Positions 25,336 to 35,391 of a DNA stretch of 64,000 bases are shown piece by piece. Position numbers and translations under genes: made by a program. Within the stretch, counting starts at the first letter, position 1. Each line of letters starts with the position of its first letter. Below the pieces are notes generated by a model, which saw nothing but the letters and a program-made list of their open reading frames with translations, had not been told where the DNA came from and made no database searches. Origin of the DNA: Agromyces albus (GTDB lineage: Bacteria > Actinomycetota > Actinomycetes > Actinomycetales > Microbacteriaceae); contig NZ_JAUSWX010000001.1 in NCBI RefSeq assembly GCF_030815405.1, positions 2,108,001 to 2,172,000 of the forward strand, in the 5' to 3' direction.

Positions 25336-27651
25336 TTACCGGCGCGAGCGGATCCGATAGCGGCTGATGGCCCGGCGGATTCGTCCCGCGGCGGCGTAGA
25401 CCGCAGCGGTCGCGGCATCCGCCTCGGTCCAGCGTGCCGTGACGACCTCGTCGGGTATCTCAGTGCCACCGAACACGTCGCGATCGATCGTCGCCGCGAG
25501 CGACGCGAGTCGCACCGGCTCGGAGGGCTGTTCGCCGGGCGATCCGTTCGCCCCCGAATGTTCGAGACCCTGCTCAGCCGCCTGCCGTTCGAGCAAGCGA
25601 GCGGACTGCAGGCGAGTGCCACGGTCGGGCGGCTCGAAGCCGAGCTCCGCGTATCGGTCGATCAGTTCCTCCCACGCGCCCGCCGCACGCCGATCATTGG
25701 CACCCTTCAGCCGCATCCGTCTGCGTCGCCGCTTCATGAGGGCCACGGCGAGGATCGGCAGGAACACGATGGCGAGCGGGATGCCGACGACACCGGCGAC
25801 GACCCAGACCCAGCCGGGCACGGCGAACGCCTCGTCACGGTCGTCTTCCGTCTCGTCGATCTCGACGGTCGTGAGCAGGTCGTCTTCGATCTCCTCCGCT
25901 CGCGGAGGCTGGCGGACCTGCGGCTGGGGTTCGGACTTCGGCTTGGGCGTCTGTTCCTGCGGCACGTCGACCTGGTCGGGAGTGGGGCGGAACGAGATCC
26001 AGCCAACTCCCTCGAACGGCACCTCGACCCACGCGGTGATGTCGCCGCCGGTCACCTCGACGCTCCCGCCCTCGGCGGGCACCTCGGGTGCGAATCCCAT
26101 GACCACCCGGGCCGGATAGCCGAGGTGCCGAGCCATCAATGCCATGGCGGAGGCGTACTGTTCCTCGTCACCGACCATCTGGGATCGGGTGAAGAGCTCG
26201 ATGATGCGGTCGGCACCGTGCCCGGCACGGGACGGCACGGCGTCGGACGCGAGCCCGTGGCTGAGGAATCCGCCGGTCTTGAGCGCACGCTCGATGTTCC
26301 GCAGTTGCTCGATCGGACTCGCGGCATCGCCGACGAACTCATCGGCCTTCGCCGCGACCACGTCGGGTGAGTTCGCCACGACGGGCAGCGTCAGGCTCGC
26401 CACGGGCACGTCGATGAGTTCCTCGAGCTCGGGCTCCTCCTGGATGCGCGCGTCCAGCCGGTACTTGGCACCGTCACCGAGACCGCTCGTGAGCACCGCG
26501 GTACCGGCGGCCGGGTTGTATCGGAGGTCGCCCTCGCGAGCGGCCGTCTCGTCGTCGAGCAACTGGAGCGATGACCCGTATCCCGCCATCGGAATCCAGA
26601 CGTCGTCGTAGCCGGCCACCTCGACCTCGACCTCACGCCGGCTCCCGAGGCTCGCGAGCAACGGCTCGGGGAGCGACTCGCCGACGATCGCATAGCCGCC
26701 GCCTTCTGCACCGACGTCGTCGGGACCGGCGACATTCCACAACCGGCCCGTGTACGAATCCATCGTCGCCAGGCGGATCGTGTCTCCCGGCTCGAGTCCG
26801 GTGACCTCGAAGAGCGGCGTCTCGGCGAGGTCTTTCGTGTACTTGCGGAAGCCCGACAACGGGCTCGGGAACTCGAGCGGGTCGAACGGCGGCACGATCT
26901 CCTCGCGCAGCACGAATCGGTCGGGCGTCACGGGTGCGAGGGCTGCCCCGGCGAGCGTTCCGACGGCGATGGCGCCTGCCACGACGATGGCCGTGCCGGC
27001 GAGCTTCTGCCTGCGCAGACGCTGCGCCCCCTCGCCGCTCGCCTCCACGGTCGCGCCGCGACGCCATGCGATCCAGACGAGGGCCAGCACCGCGAAGGTC
27101 ACCCCACGCAAGCCGGCGAAATAGGCTTCGTCGGTGCCGAGCAGGATGCCCGAGACGTACAGGAGGATCGGGCCGATGAGCAGCACGCTCGATCGGAGTG
27201 CAGTGCGTCGCCTCACGAGCCATCTCGTGACGAGCATGGTGCCGACGAGCGAGACGACCCAGGCCGCGAAGTACGGGACGGCCGCGACGTAGTACGGCGC
27301 CTCGACGGGCGTGCCGATCGTCACGATGTCGGCCCAGCCGAACACGGCGCCGAATGCGAGGCCCACGATCGACTCGAGGCTCGGCAGAACGACGAAGGTG
27401 CCCGCGCCCGGCATGGTGAACGGCGTGCCGAGCAGGAAGTACCCGGCAAGGCCGAGGAGCACCGTCGTGAGCACTCCGAGTCGCCAGAGCGATCCCGCCA
27501 CCGCGGCGAGTGTGCCGACGGCGAGCCCGCCGAAGGCCGCCAAAAGGAAGTTCAGGTCGCCGAACGACGTCTCGTAGCCGAGTACGCCGATCAGGGAGAG
27601 CGCACTGAGGACGAGGAGGTCGCCGACGGCGCTGCGGGAAAGCCTCGTCAT
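25336..27651 (-). CDS. Transglutaminase-like membrane protein with all catalytic positions replaced
   Basis: A 771-residue paralogue of the protein at 7757-10087. It has about six N-terminal membrane spans, a large external region, a transglutaminase fold, a Lys/Gln/Pro linker (PQEQTPKPKSEPQPQ), another membrane span (WVVAGVVGIPLAIVFLPIL) and a cytoplasmic tail. The core aligns as VGDEEQYASAMALMARHLGYP against AGYCVQFAATMAVLARESGIP: the catalytic Cys is Glu496. GGDITAWVEV against THDLHSWPEL puts Thr539 in place of the catalytic His, and FRPTP replaces FEPTP. It is therefore almost certainly not an enzyme and may be a binding or scaffold protein. It overlaps the DUF58 gene by four bases (ATGA). 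Confidence 0.85.
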   Translation of the reverse strand: MTRLSRSAVGDLLVLSALSLIGVLGYETSFGDLNFLLAAFGGLAVGTLAAVAGSLWRLGVLTTVLLGLAGYFLLGTPFTMPGAGTFVVLPSLESIVGLAFGAVFGWADIVTIGTPVEAPYYVAAVPYFAAWVVSLVGTMLVTRWLVRRRTALRSSVLLIGPILLYVSGILLGTDEAYFAGLRGVTFAVLALVWIAWRRGATVEASGEGAQRLRRQKLAGTAIVVAGAIAVGTLAGAALAPVTPDRFVLREEIVPPFDPLEFPSPLSGFRKYTKDLAETPLFEVTGLEPGDTIRLATMDSYTGRLWNVAGPDDVGAEGGGYAIVGESLPEPLLASLGSRREVEVEVAGYDDVWIPMAGYGSSLQLLDDETAAREGDLRYNPAAGTAVLTSGLGDGAKYRLDARIQEEPELEELIDVPVASLTLPVVANSPDVVAAKADEFVGDAASPIEQLRNIERALKTGGFLSHGLASDAVPSRAGHGADRIIELFTRSQMVGDEEQYASAMALMARHLGYPARVVMGFAPEVPAEGGSVEVTGGDITAWVEVPFEGVGWISFRPTPDQVDVPQEQTPKPKSEPQPQVRQPPRAEEIEDDLLTTVEIDETEDDRDEAFAVPGWVWVVAGVVGIPLAIVFLPILAVALMKRRRRRMRLKGANDRRAAGAWEELIDRYAELGFEPPDRGTRLQSARLLERQAAEQGLEHSGANGSPGEQPSEPVRLASLAATIDRDVFGGTEIPDEVVTARWTEADAATAAVYAAAGRIRRAISRYRIRSRR

Positions 27652-28946
27652 GGCCGCACCCTCCGCATGATTCGAGGGAGATCGGCGAGGTCGCCGATGG
27701 TCACGATGACGGCGCCGGCGATCTTCGAGATGCGGGATGCCGCGCCGAGCTCGACGCGCATCGCCACCATCGTGGTGTCGGCGCTGAAGACCGTCTCGAT
27801 GGATCGGAACTCCGCAACGGGCATGGTCGAGCCGGCGACGGCGATCACGACGCTCGGCGGAGGCAACCGCTTCGTGGCCTCGCGAACGAAGTCTCGCACC
27901 GAGGCGAACTCGCCGCCCGTCGGTTCGATTCGCGACGAGTCGTCGAGCAGCGTCGTCGGCGTGGCCGTGCGAAGGGCGAGGCCCTCCGTGACGACGGCGA
28001 GTCGCGTGCCGTCGCGAATGACCTGTACGGCGATCGAGGCGAGCACCGAGACGCCGAGCTCGAACTCCTCATCGGACGCGTAGAACTTGCGTTCGGTCGT
28101 CTGCAGGAGCGTGAGCTGCGATCGCCGCGTCTCCTCGTACTGGCGCACCATGAGCTGACCGGTGCGCGCCGAGGTGCGCCAGTGCACGTTGCGCAGTGCG
28201 TCGCCCGGCGCGTAGGCGCGCAGGGCGTGGAACGAGATGTCGTTGTTGGTGATGGTCTTGGTGATCTCACCCTCGAGGTCGCGCATGAGCCCTGCCGCCG
28301 ACGGTTGCAGCCTCGCGGTGATCGGGTGTACGAACAACTCCACCGGATCGGTCCATCGCACGGTGCGTCGAAGCAGGCCGAGCTGGTCTCCGCGAACCGA
28401 CTCCGCCGGGCCGGCCACGATGACGGCCCGCCGGTTGGTGGGCACGGCGAACAGCTCTTCGTGCTCGGCTTCGGGCGCGAGCGCCGGCACCATGAACTCC
28501 GCGAGACCGGCTCCGACGGGCAGCTCGAGTCGCGACGGCGTCGATGCGCGAGAGCCGGCGTTCGTGACGAGCATCCGGCCCAGCGCTCGCTCCCCTGCCA
28601 CGACGCGCGCGGGCTGCAGCTCGATTCCGACCCGGTAGCTCATGCGGCCGAACACGAACGCGACGGCGATGAGCAACGCCGCAAGCAGGGTGAAGCCGAG
28701 GAACGCGAACTCGATCCAGCCGAACATCCACGCGAGTACCAGGGAGACCACCGCTGCCGCGAGCACGAGCCATCCTGTCGTCGAGACGACGCTGACGACG
28801 GGTGACGCGAACCGGGCGACGACCTGCGACGCGTCGGCGGCGCGCGTGATGGCCGATCGAGCGGATGCCGCGACGGCTCGCCCGGTCGTTCGCAACGCGA
28901 TGCGCGCCTGCGATGGGGCCGGTCGCGCCGCGGTCTCCCCGCTCAT
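27648..28946 (-). CDS. DUF58 domain protein, second copy
   Basis: A 432-residue protein. A charged cytoplasmic N-terminus of about 50 residues precedes two adjacent membrane spans (WLVLAAAVVSLVLAWMF, FAFLGFTLLAALLIAVAFVF). The DUF58 hallmark is HALRAYAPGDALRNVHWRTSAR, followed by a von Willebrand A-like end. It overlaps MoxR upstream and the pseudo-transglutaminase downstream, both by ATGA, so the three are translated together. It is presumably the MoxR-dependent component of the block 3 machinery. Function unknown beyond this family context. Confidence 0.87.
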   Translation of the reverse strand: MSGETAARPAPSQARIALRTTGRAVAASARSAITRAADASQVVARFASPVVSVVSTTGWLVLAAAVVSLVLAWMFGWIEFAFLGFTLLAALLIAVAFVFGRMSYRVGIELQPARVVAGERALGRMLVTNAGSRASTPSRLELPVGAGLAEFMVPALAPEAEHEELFAVPTNRRAVIVAGPAESVRGDQLGLLRRTVRWTDPVELFVHPITARLQPSAAGLMRDLEGEITKTITNNDISFHALRAYAPGDALRNVHWRTSARTGQLMVRQYEETRRSQLTLLQTTERKFYASDEEFELGVSVLASIAVQVIRDGTRLAVVTEGLALRTATPTTLLDDSSRIEPTGGEFASVRDFVREATKRLPPPSVVIAVAGSTMPVAEFRSIETVFSADTTMVAMRVELGAASRISKIAGAVIVTIGDLADLPRIMRRVRP

Positions 28947-29911
28947 GCCGCCCGGTACGCGGGCGGAGCGATCTCGACGAGCACTCGAGAGACGATGTCT
29001 TCAGCGGTGATGCCGGCGAAGTCGGACTCGGGGTCGACGATGATGCGGTGGGCCAGCACGGGCACGGCGAGATCGCGCACGTCGTCGGGGGTGACGTAGG
29101 TGCGGCCGTGGGCGATCGCCCACGACTTCGTCGCTCGCGCGAGCGCGAGTGCGCCGCGCATGCTGACGCCGAGGGCGGTGTCCTGGTGCTCCCTCGTCGC
29201 GGCCACGATCTGGTTGAGGTACGAGAGCACGGATGCATCGACGTACACGTCGGACGCCAGTTGCGCCATCGTCATGATCGAGCTCGAGGCGATGATCGGC
29301 GAAACGCGGGAGGCGCGGGCGCGGTTCGCCGAATCGAGGAGCAGCGTCACGGCCGTGTCGTGGTCGGGATATCCGAGCGAGGTCTTGATCAGGAACCGGT
29401 CGAGCTGCGCCTCTGGGAGCGTGTACGTGCCGGCCTGCTCGACCGGGTTCTGCGTGGCGATGACCATGAACGGGCTGCCGACGTCGTAGCTCACGCCGTC
29501 GACGGTGACCTTGCCCTCCTCCATGACCTCGAGGAGCGCCGACTGCGTCTTCGGGCTTGCGCGGTTGATCTCGTCGGCGAGCACGATCGACGCGAAGATC
29601 GGGCCGCGGTGGAATTCGAAGTGAGCTTTGCCCTGGTCGTAGATCGTGACCCCGGTGACGTCTGACGGCAGCAGGTCGGGCGTGAACTGGATGCGCGAGT
29701 GGGTGCCGTCGAGCGTGTTCGCGAGCGCCTTGGCGAGCACCGTCTTGCCGGTGCCGGGGAAGTCCTCGAGCAGCACGTGCCCGCCGGCCAGCATGGCGGT
29801 CACGACGAGTTCGATGACCTCCCGCTTGCCGAGGATGGCCTGGTCGACGTTGTCGACGAGCTTGCTGAAGGCATCCTGGTACCACTGGGCCTGTTCTTGC
29901 GTCACGGACAC
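28943..29911 (-). CDS. MoxR-family AAA+ ATPase, second copy
   Basis: A 322-residue ATPase with Walker A PGTGKTVLAKAL, Walker [21 protein letters not shown], sensor 1 [24 protein letters not shown] and the [18 protein letters not shown] segment. The GTG start at 29911 has an extended GGAGGGAGAG Shine-Dalgarno. It is the chaperone of the block 3 trio, encoded directly after the giant Ig-repeat protein, 103 bases away; in that gap I see the ribosome site but no convincing promoter or terminator. It is clearly homologous to the MoxR at 11.5-12.5 kb. Confidence 0.92.
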   Translation of the reverse strand: MSVTQEQAQWYQDAFSKLVDNVDQAILGKREVIELVVTAMLAGGHVLLEDFPGTGKTVLAKALANTLDGTHSRIQFTPDLLPSDVTGVTIYDQGKAHFEFHRGPIFASIVLADEINRASPKTQSALLEVMEEGKVTVDGVSYDVGSPFMVIATQNPVEQAGTYTLPEAQLDRFLIKTSLGYPDHDTAVTLLLDSANRARASRVSPIIASSSIMTMAQLASDVYVDASVLSYLNQIVAATREHQDTALGVSMRGALALARATKSWAIAHGRTYVTPDDVRDLAVPVLAHRIIVDPESDFAGITAEDIVSRVLVEIAPPAYRAA

Positions 29912-30014
29912 GTTCGGACTCTCCCTCCATTGCGGGCGCCGTGTTCGACTGCCCGTTTGCCGTACTCAGCGGCACCTGACTGCTGCGACCTCAACCCCGG
30001 GCCCTCACACCCGG

Positions 30015-33000
30015 TCACCAATTGTTGCTCCTGACGCCGTCGATCACCACGTACGCGTCGGGGTACCCGCACCAGGCTTCGGGGAACTTACCCTTGTAGC
30101 TGCCGCGGCCACCGTTCACCGAGATGCGGATGTCGGTCGAGAGTCGGGTGCCGTTGCACATCGCGTAGCCCGACGCCGTGCCGTCGGGGAAGCCCGAGAC
30201 CGACACGTTGTACTGCCAGCAGTCGCCGTTGCAGTAGCCGTACGGTCCGGAGTAGTACCCGACGCGATCGCCCTTCGACAGCGACACCGTCTTCGGGGGG
30301 TTGCTGACGCCGACGGCGGCGGCATCCGCGGGGCCCGTCTGGTTGCTGCCGTTGTTGATTGCCCGAACCTCGATGCGATACGTGCCGGCGCCCCTGTTGT
30401 TGATCGTGGCCGATCGGCTCGTCGTCTCGTTCCAGCCGCCGCCGTCGAGCCGCCATTGGTACCTGACGGAGCCGCCGCCCGTCGAGTTCGGGACATCCCA
30501 CCTTGCGGTGAGATCGGCCGGTGCGTAACCGGAGGCGGTGAACGAGGTGATGCGGGGCGCGCTCGGCGTGCCATAGGGCGTGCCGCTCGTGCCGGGCGAG
30601 GCGGCCGAGGTGCCGATCGCGTTCACGGCACGCACCGTGAACGTGTACTCCGTGCCGTTCGTGAGGCCGCCAATGGTCTGCCCCACACCTGCCGCGGACG
30701 CGGGGAAGTCCGCGGTCCTGTTGTTGTACTCGACGATGTACCCCGTGATCGGCGAGTTGTTGTTCGCCGGGGCCCTCCAGGTCACGGTCGCCTGGGCATC
30801 GCCCGCGTTCACTGTCGGAGCGTTCGGCGCGTCGGGAGCGGCACGCACGATGATCGTCGCACGGCCCTGCGTCTCACGAGCGGGGTCTTTCGTGGCGTCT
30901 TGGATCCGGTAGATCACGCTCAGCGTTCCGGTGAACGAGGCACCGGTGCGCACGGTGATGCCCTCGGCGGTGAAGCTCACTGACGCGCTCGATCCGACAT
31001 CCGCTTGGTCGATCTCCGCGGCCACGACACGGAGCGGCACCTCGGGGAACGGGTTGAAGTCATTGGCGAGCACGTCGACCGTCTGCGTCTGGCTGCGCAG
31101 CATCTCGACAGGCCCGTCGTCGACGGCCTGCGCCGGAGCTCGTGTCGACGAGACGACCTTCACGTCGACGTAGCCGGGAACCGTGAACTCGTTGAACTTC
31201 ACGTCGAAGGTGATGCGGGTCGCAGCGCCGGGCTGCACGCCGAGCGGCGCGGAGAGGTTCAGCGTGCCGCCGTCGATCGTCGCCTGAATGTCGGCGGTGA
31301 CGCCGCCGATATTCGAGTAGCTGATCCGCTGGATCGCATCGGGGTTCGGGTGGTCGGTCGAGGACCGCAGATCGACTTGCAGCGCGGCCTCGCCCGCCTC
31401 GATCGTCTCGCTCCGCGGCGTGAACACCGGAGGCGTGTCCTCGAAGTTCGGATCGCCGACCGTGATCGGGATCGTGAGGATCGCCTTGCGTCCCTTCGGG
31501 TCGTCGGCCGACGCGCCGTCAGTCACTTCGAACGTGACCGACGCCTCCCCGCGATAGTCCTTCGCCGGCACGTACTGGAGGTTCTCGCCGTCGATGAACG
31601 CCGATTCCCCGGCATTGGTGCTCGTGGCCGACAGGATGAGCGCAGGGTTGCCCGAAGGGACGACCACGATGTCGGCGGCGCTCCAGCTGACCTTGCCGTT
31701 CATGGGAATGACGATGGGCTCGAGGTCGGCGAGATGCGGGCCCGGAATGGTCGGCTCCTCCTCGGCGTCCTCCGTTGCGCTCGCCGACGGCGGCACGATG
31801 ACGAAGGCCATCGCGTCGAGATCGTCGAGCTCGTTCGTGAGCCGGTAGGCGACGGCGAAGCGCTGCTTCGCCGGGCGCACGACGATGCTGCCGTCGGCCT
31901 GCACCTCGGCCCGGTTCGCGTTGGGGCCCTCGACCGACACGACGAGGTCTTCGACGAGACCGCCCGCGTTCGTGGCGTCGTCGAGCGGGCTCACTTCGAT
32001 CGAGTCGACGTCGAGCACGTCTTCGGGTTCGATGACCTGGTCTTCGGCGGTCGGCGGAAGGATGACCGCGTTCTCCTTCACCGCGATCTGAAGGAACGCG
32101 CTGTCGGCGCCGCCGTGCCCGTTCGAGATCTCGTAGCGGATCGTGAACGCGCCCTCCTGTTCGGGGGCTGTGACCACGACGCGGCGTTGCTCGCGCACCT
32201 TGGCCTTGATGCCCTCGTCGACCTCGGCGAGCCCGGTCACCTTCAGGCTGTAGCCGCTCGGATCAGAGTCGTTCAGGAGCACCTCGACGGATGCCGTGCG
32301 GCCGGGCTTCATCTCGACGGTGTCGTCGACGGCCTTCGGGGGCAACGCCACCGCCGGCCGGGGAATGACGCCGATGCGAATGGTGCCGATGGCAGCCTCG
32401 CCCTGCGCGTCGCGAAGCTCGTAGGTGAAGGTGTCGGTGCCCGTCGAGCCCGCGAACGCCTCATACGTGAACGACGTGCTGGTCTGGTCGGCGACGCGGC
32501 CCAGACTCGGCGCCGCCTTGATTCCCGTGAGCACGACCGAGTCGCCGTCGGGGTCGAGCCCATCGAGTGGCACGTCGATCTTCACGGCGGATCCCGCGAA
32601 TGTGCGCGAGGTGAGCGGCGTGGGCAGTGGCGGCCGATTCTCGCCGGCATCCTTCGCGACCACGGTGAAGTTGACCTGTGCGCGAGCGGTCTGTTCGAAA
32701 TCGTCGCCGATCGTGTAGACGACCGAATACTGGCCGGCCGCTTCGGGCGCTTGGAAGCGCACCGTCTCCTCACTCACGAAGGCGAGCCCCTCGGGGGTCT
32801 GCGCTTCCGCGAGATCTGGCAGCACCTGGATCTTCGCCCCGTCGGGGTGGTAGTCGTTGTCGAGCACGGGAACCGTGACGATGTCTCCGGCGCGCACGTT
32901 GACGTTGTCGTCGAGCGCCACCGGCGGCTGGTTGTTCACGAGCGGCGGCACCGGCACGACGATGACCGTGGCGGTCGCCGTCTCGATGCCGTCGGAGATC

Positions 33001-35264
33001 GTGTAGTTGAACTGCAACTGTCGATCCAGCGCAGCGGAAGCCGTCACGCGGGCGACGGTGTTGGTGATGATCTCGACCGAGACGAGGTCGTCGGTCATCG
33101 AGTCGTCGACGGATTGCACCGCGAGCACGCGCCCGGTGGGTGAGACGTCGTTGGCGAGCACGGCTACCGAGGTCGGCTCGCCGGGCCGCAGGTATGCGGT
33201 GTCCTTCACGGCGATCGGCGGTTGCGCCTCGGTGGGCGGATCCACGACCTGCACACGCACGAGCCCGACGCTGACCGCGGCATCCGCTCCGAGGTTGTAG
33301 ACGAAGATGTACTCCCCCGGCGCGTTGGCACTGAAGCCGATCGTTCCGCGTTCGAGGTTCGGTGTCACGGAAGCCCCGCCGGGCACGTCGGCGACGCCGA
33401 GCAGCGAGAGCGGGGCACCCGACGGTGTCAAGTCGTTCTCGAGGGGGTTCACGAGCACCGACTCGCCGGTGAACACCTTGGCGAAGTCGGGCGTTCCGAC
33501 GGGATTCAGCGTGCCCGTGGGCTTGACGTCGACCGTCAGGACGCCGGCCGCTGTGGCCTGACCGTCGGAGACCGTGAACTGCACCTCCTTGAGCCCGAGC
33601 TCGCCCGATTGGTGATCGAAGGTCACGAAGCCGTCGGGGCTGAATCGTGCGGAGTCGCCGCTCGTCGGCGAGGCGTTGACGAGGAACACGTCGTCGCCGT
33701 CGGGGTCGATCCAGTCGGCGAGCACGTTGTACGAGATCTGCTGGCCCTGCTCCACGCTCACCGCACCCGAACGCAGCGACACCGGTGCCGCGTTCTCGGG
33801 CTCGGGCACGACCCGCACGTTCACCGACGCCTCGGACGCGCCCTTGCGACCGTCATCCACGCCGTATCGGAACGAGACCGTGCCGGCAGCACCCTCAGCC
33901 GGCGTGAACTGCAAGGCCCGACCGCCATCGATCAGCTCGAGCCGCCCCTGCGACTCCGCGACCTCCGACGTGCCGCTCACCGTCAACACGTCGCCATCGG
34001 GATCCGTGTCGTTCTCGAGCACCTCGAGCACTGTCGTGCGCCCGGGACGCACGCCGTAGTCGTCGTCCCGTGCCAGCGGCGGACGGTTCGCTTCAGTGCG
34101 TTCGGCCAAAGTGTCTTCGAAGGTCTGCTGGGCGCTCTTCTCGTCGCCTTCGAGCTCGTCGGACTCCTCGGGCGGTGTGACCTCGTCCCAGTTGTCGACC
34201 AGCCGAAGATCCGAATCCACGAGCCACGCGTTCCCGTTGGTCAGGTCGTTCAGCACGATCACATCCCGGTTCACCCGGAATTCCAGCCGCGACCCCACGG
34301 TCGGCTGCTCGATCTGCTGCGGCGCCGGCTTCTCGCCCTCGCACGCCGACAGATACGTTGACGACGTCGCCCACGCCCCATGGGCGCAACCGTTCAGCCA
34401 CACCGGCGCGGCAACCTCATCGGCCGACTCCGCTGCAACGTCGGCACCGTTCTCGACGACCCGAACGTCGCCCCCGCCGAGCGGCACCTCCAGCAACGCC
34501 GACGCCGACGCCACGAACGCCGAATCGTGCTCGGCACCCGACTGCTGCAGCCTCAGCCCAGCCTCGGGCAGCTCGATCACCCGCCCGTCGACGACCACCG
34601 CGTTGCGCTCGACGTCGAGGATGACCGCACGATCCCCCACTGCCGCCAATTGGTGCTCACCCAGCCGCGGCAACTCCGACGCCGCGGGGTCGCCGCCGCC
34701 TGGCGCGATGCGGTACAAGGTCTTCTTCGACGGTGACGTCGCGAAGACGACACCTTCGGTCGTCACCGCGACCTGCGCGCCGTCACCGAGCTTGACCAAG
34801 GGGTCGGTGCCGCGGGGATCGAACGAGAGCTCCCCGCCCGCGGGCGTGGTCCACAGCTCGCCCTTCGACGAGAGGATCGCGAGCACGTCGCCGCCGTAGG
34901 CGATCTCGGAGCCCAGCGGCACGTCCACGCGCTGCGTCAGCGTCGTGAACGCGGGGTCGATTCGCTCGATGGAGCCGGCGCTCGCGTCGTAGAGGAACGC
35001 GTCGTCGCCGTTCTGGAAGACATCCATTTCGTTCGACACGGTACTCACGGCGGCGTCGAGCTCTTCGATCTGCCGATTGAGGCGACCGGCGAGCAGCTCC
35101 TCGCCGTTGGTCACCCACACCTCACGCGCACGCAGATCGGGATCGGTGACCGGGAACCCCTGATGCAGCACGGCGAACGTGAGCGGCACGCCTGCGAGCA
35201 CGGAAATGGCCACGGTCGTGGCCAACGTCTTGCGAGGGCGAAGCCAGGACGAGAAGGTACCCAA
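30015..35264 (-). CDS. Giant membrane-anchored Ig-like repeat protein with C-terminal fibronectin III domains
   Basis: A 1749-residue protein. The TTG start at 35264 has AGGGAG six bases upstream and leads to one membrane span (TTVAISVLAGVPLTFAVL, residues 15-32), so most of it lies outside the cell. Residues 50-390 are beta-rich and propeller-like. From about 395 to 1470 come at least eight cadherin/Ig-like repeats with the signature NRPPLARDDDYGV...VLEVLENDTDPDGD (also VLANDVSP, VLDNDYHPDG, VLLNDSDPSG). Two fibronectin III-like domains follow (about 1475-1655), then a terminal domain with four cysteines (PYGYCNGDCWQYNV, YAMCNG, EAWCGYP). It is probably a surface stalk or adhesin handled by the adjacent MoxR/DUF58 machinery. 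No sortase signal is visible. Confidence 0.85.
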   Translation of the reverse strand: MGTFSSWLRPRKTLATTVAISVLAGVPLTFAVLHQGFPVTDPDLRAREVWVTNGEELLAGRLNRQIEELDAAVSTVSNEMDVFQNGDDAFLYDASAGSIERIDPAFTTLTQRVDVPLGSEIAYGGDVLAILSSKGELWTTPAGGELSFDPRGTDPLVKLGDGAQVAVTTEGVVFATSPSKKTLYRIAPGGGDPAASELPRLGEHQLAAVGDRAVILDVERNAVVVDGRVIELPEAGLRLQQSGAEHDSAFVASASALLEVPLGGGDVRVVENGADVAAESADEVAAPVWLNGCAHGAWATSSTYLSACEGEKPAPQQIEQPTVGSRLEFRVNRDVIVLNDLTNGNAWLVDSDLRLVDNWDEVTPPEESDELEGDEKSAQQTFEDTLAERTEANRPPLARDDDYGVRPGRTTVLEVLENDTDPDGDVLTVSGTSEVAESQGRLELIDGGRALQFTPAEGAAGTVSFRYGVDDGRKGASEASVNVRVVPEPENAAPVSLRSGAVSVEQGQQISYNVLADWIDPDGDDVFLVNASPTSGDSARFSPDGFVTFDHQSGELGLKEVQFTVSDGQATAAGVLTVDVKPTGTLNPVGTPDFAKVFTGESVLVNPLENDLTPSGAPLSLLGVADVPGGASVTPNLERGTIGFSANAPGEYIFVYNLGADAAVSVGLVRVQVVDPPTEAQPPIAVKDTAYLRPGEPTSVAVLANDVSPTGRVLAVQSVDDSMTDDLVSVEIITNTVARVTASAALDRQLQFNYTISDGIETATATVIVVPVPPLVNNQPPVALDDNVNVRAGDIVTVPVLDNDYHPDGAKIQVLPDLAEAQTPEGLAFVSEETVRFQAPEAAGQYSVVYTIGDDFEQTARAQVNFTVVAKDAGENRPPLPTPLTSRTFAGSAVKIDVPLDGLDPDGDSVVLTGIKAAPSLGRVADQTSTSFTYEAFAGSTGTDTFTYELRDAQGEAAIGTIRIGVIPRPAVALPPKAVDDTVEMKPGRTASVEVLLNDSDPSGYSLKVTGLAEVDEGIKAKVREQRRVVVTAPEQEGAFTIRYEISNGHGGADSAFLQIAVKENAVILPPTAEDQVIEPEDVLDVDSIEVSPLDDATNAGGLVEDLVVSVEGPNANRAEVQADGSIVVRPAKQRFAVAYRLTNELDDLDAMAFVIVPPSASATEDAEEEPTIPGPHLADLEPIVIPMNGKVSWSAADIVVVPSGNPALILSATSTNAGESAFIDGENLQYVPAKDYRGEASVTFEVTDGASADDPKGRKAILTIPITVGDPNFEDTPPVFTPRSETIEAGEAALQVDLRSSTDHPNPDAIQRISYSNIGGVTADIQATIDGGTLNLSAPLGVQPGAATRITFDVKFNEFTVPGYVDVKVVSSTRAPAQAVDDGPVEMLRSQTQTVDVLANDFNPFPEVPLRVVAAEIDQADVGSSASVSFTAEGITVRTGASFTGTLSVIYRIQDATKDPARETQGRATIIVRAAPDAPNAPTVNAGDAQATVTWRAPANNNSPITGYIVEYNNRTADFPASAAGVGQTIGGLTNGTEYTFTVRAVNAIGTSAASPGTSGTPYGTPSAPRITSFTASGYAPADLTARWDVPNSTGGGSVRYQWRLDGGGWNETTSRSATINNRGAGTYRIEVRAINNGSNQTGPADAAAVGVSNPPKTVSLSKGDRVGYYSGPYGYCNGDCWQYNVSVSGFPDGTASGYAMCNGTRLSTDIRISVNGGRGSYKGKFPEAWCGYPDAYVVIDGVRSNNW

Positions 35265-35332
35265 CCGTCACTCCCTGATTTTCACTGCAGACATGAGCAT
35301 GAGATCGGGATCGGCCCCCAACTCCGGGGTAC

Positions 35333-35361
35333 ACGCTAACACGGCTGATGACCGGTGCCAC
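35333..35361 (-). promoter_or_regulatory. Probable promoter of the giant Ig-repeat gene
   Basis: On the minus strand GTGGCA (35361-35356), then 17 bases, then TAGCGT (35338-35333), about 70 bases before the TTG start. TAGCGT fits the TAnnnT -10 of actinobacterial housekeeping promoters. The same -10 hexamer with a similar -35 (TCGGCA, 18-base spacer) stands before the phosphatase gene at the head of the cluster, suggesting that both ends of block 3 share a promoter class. A small palindrome GGGGAGTTCTCCCC lies just upstream, near 35363-35376. Inferred from pattern only. Confidence 0.4.
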
Positions 35362-35391
35362 ATGGGGAGAACTCCCCTCGCCGTGCGTTGC

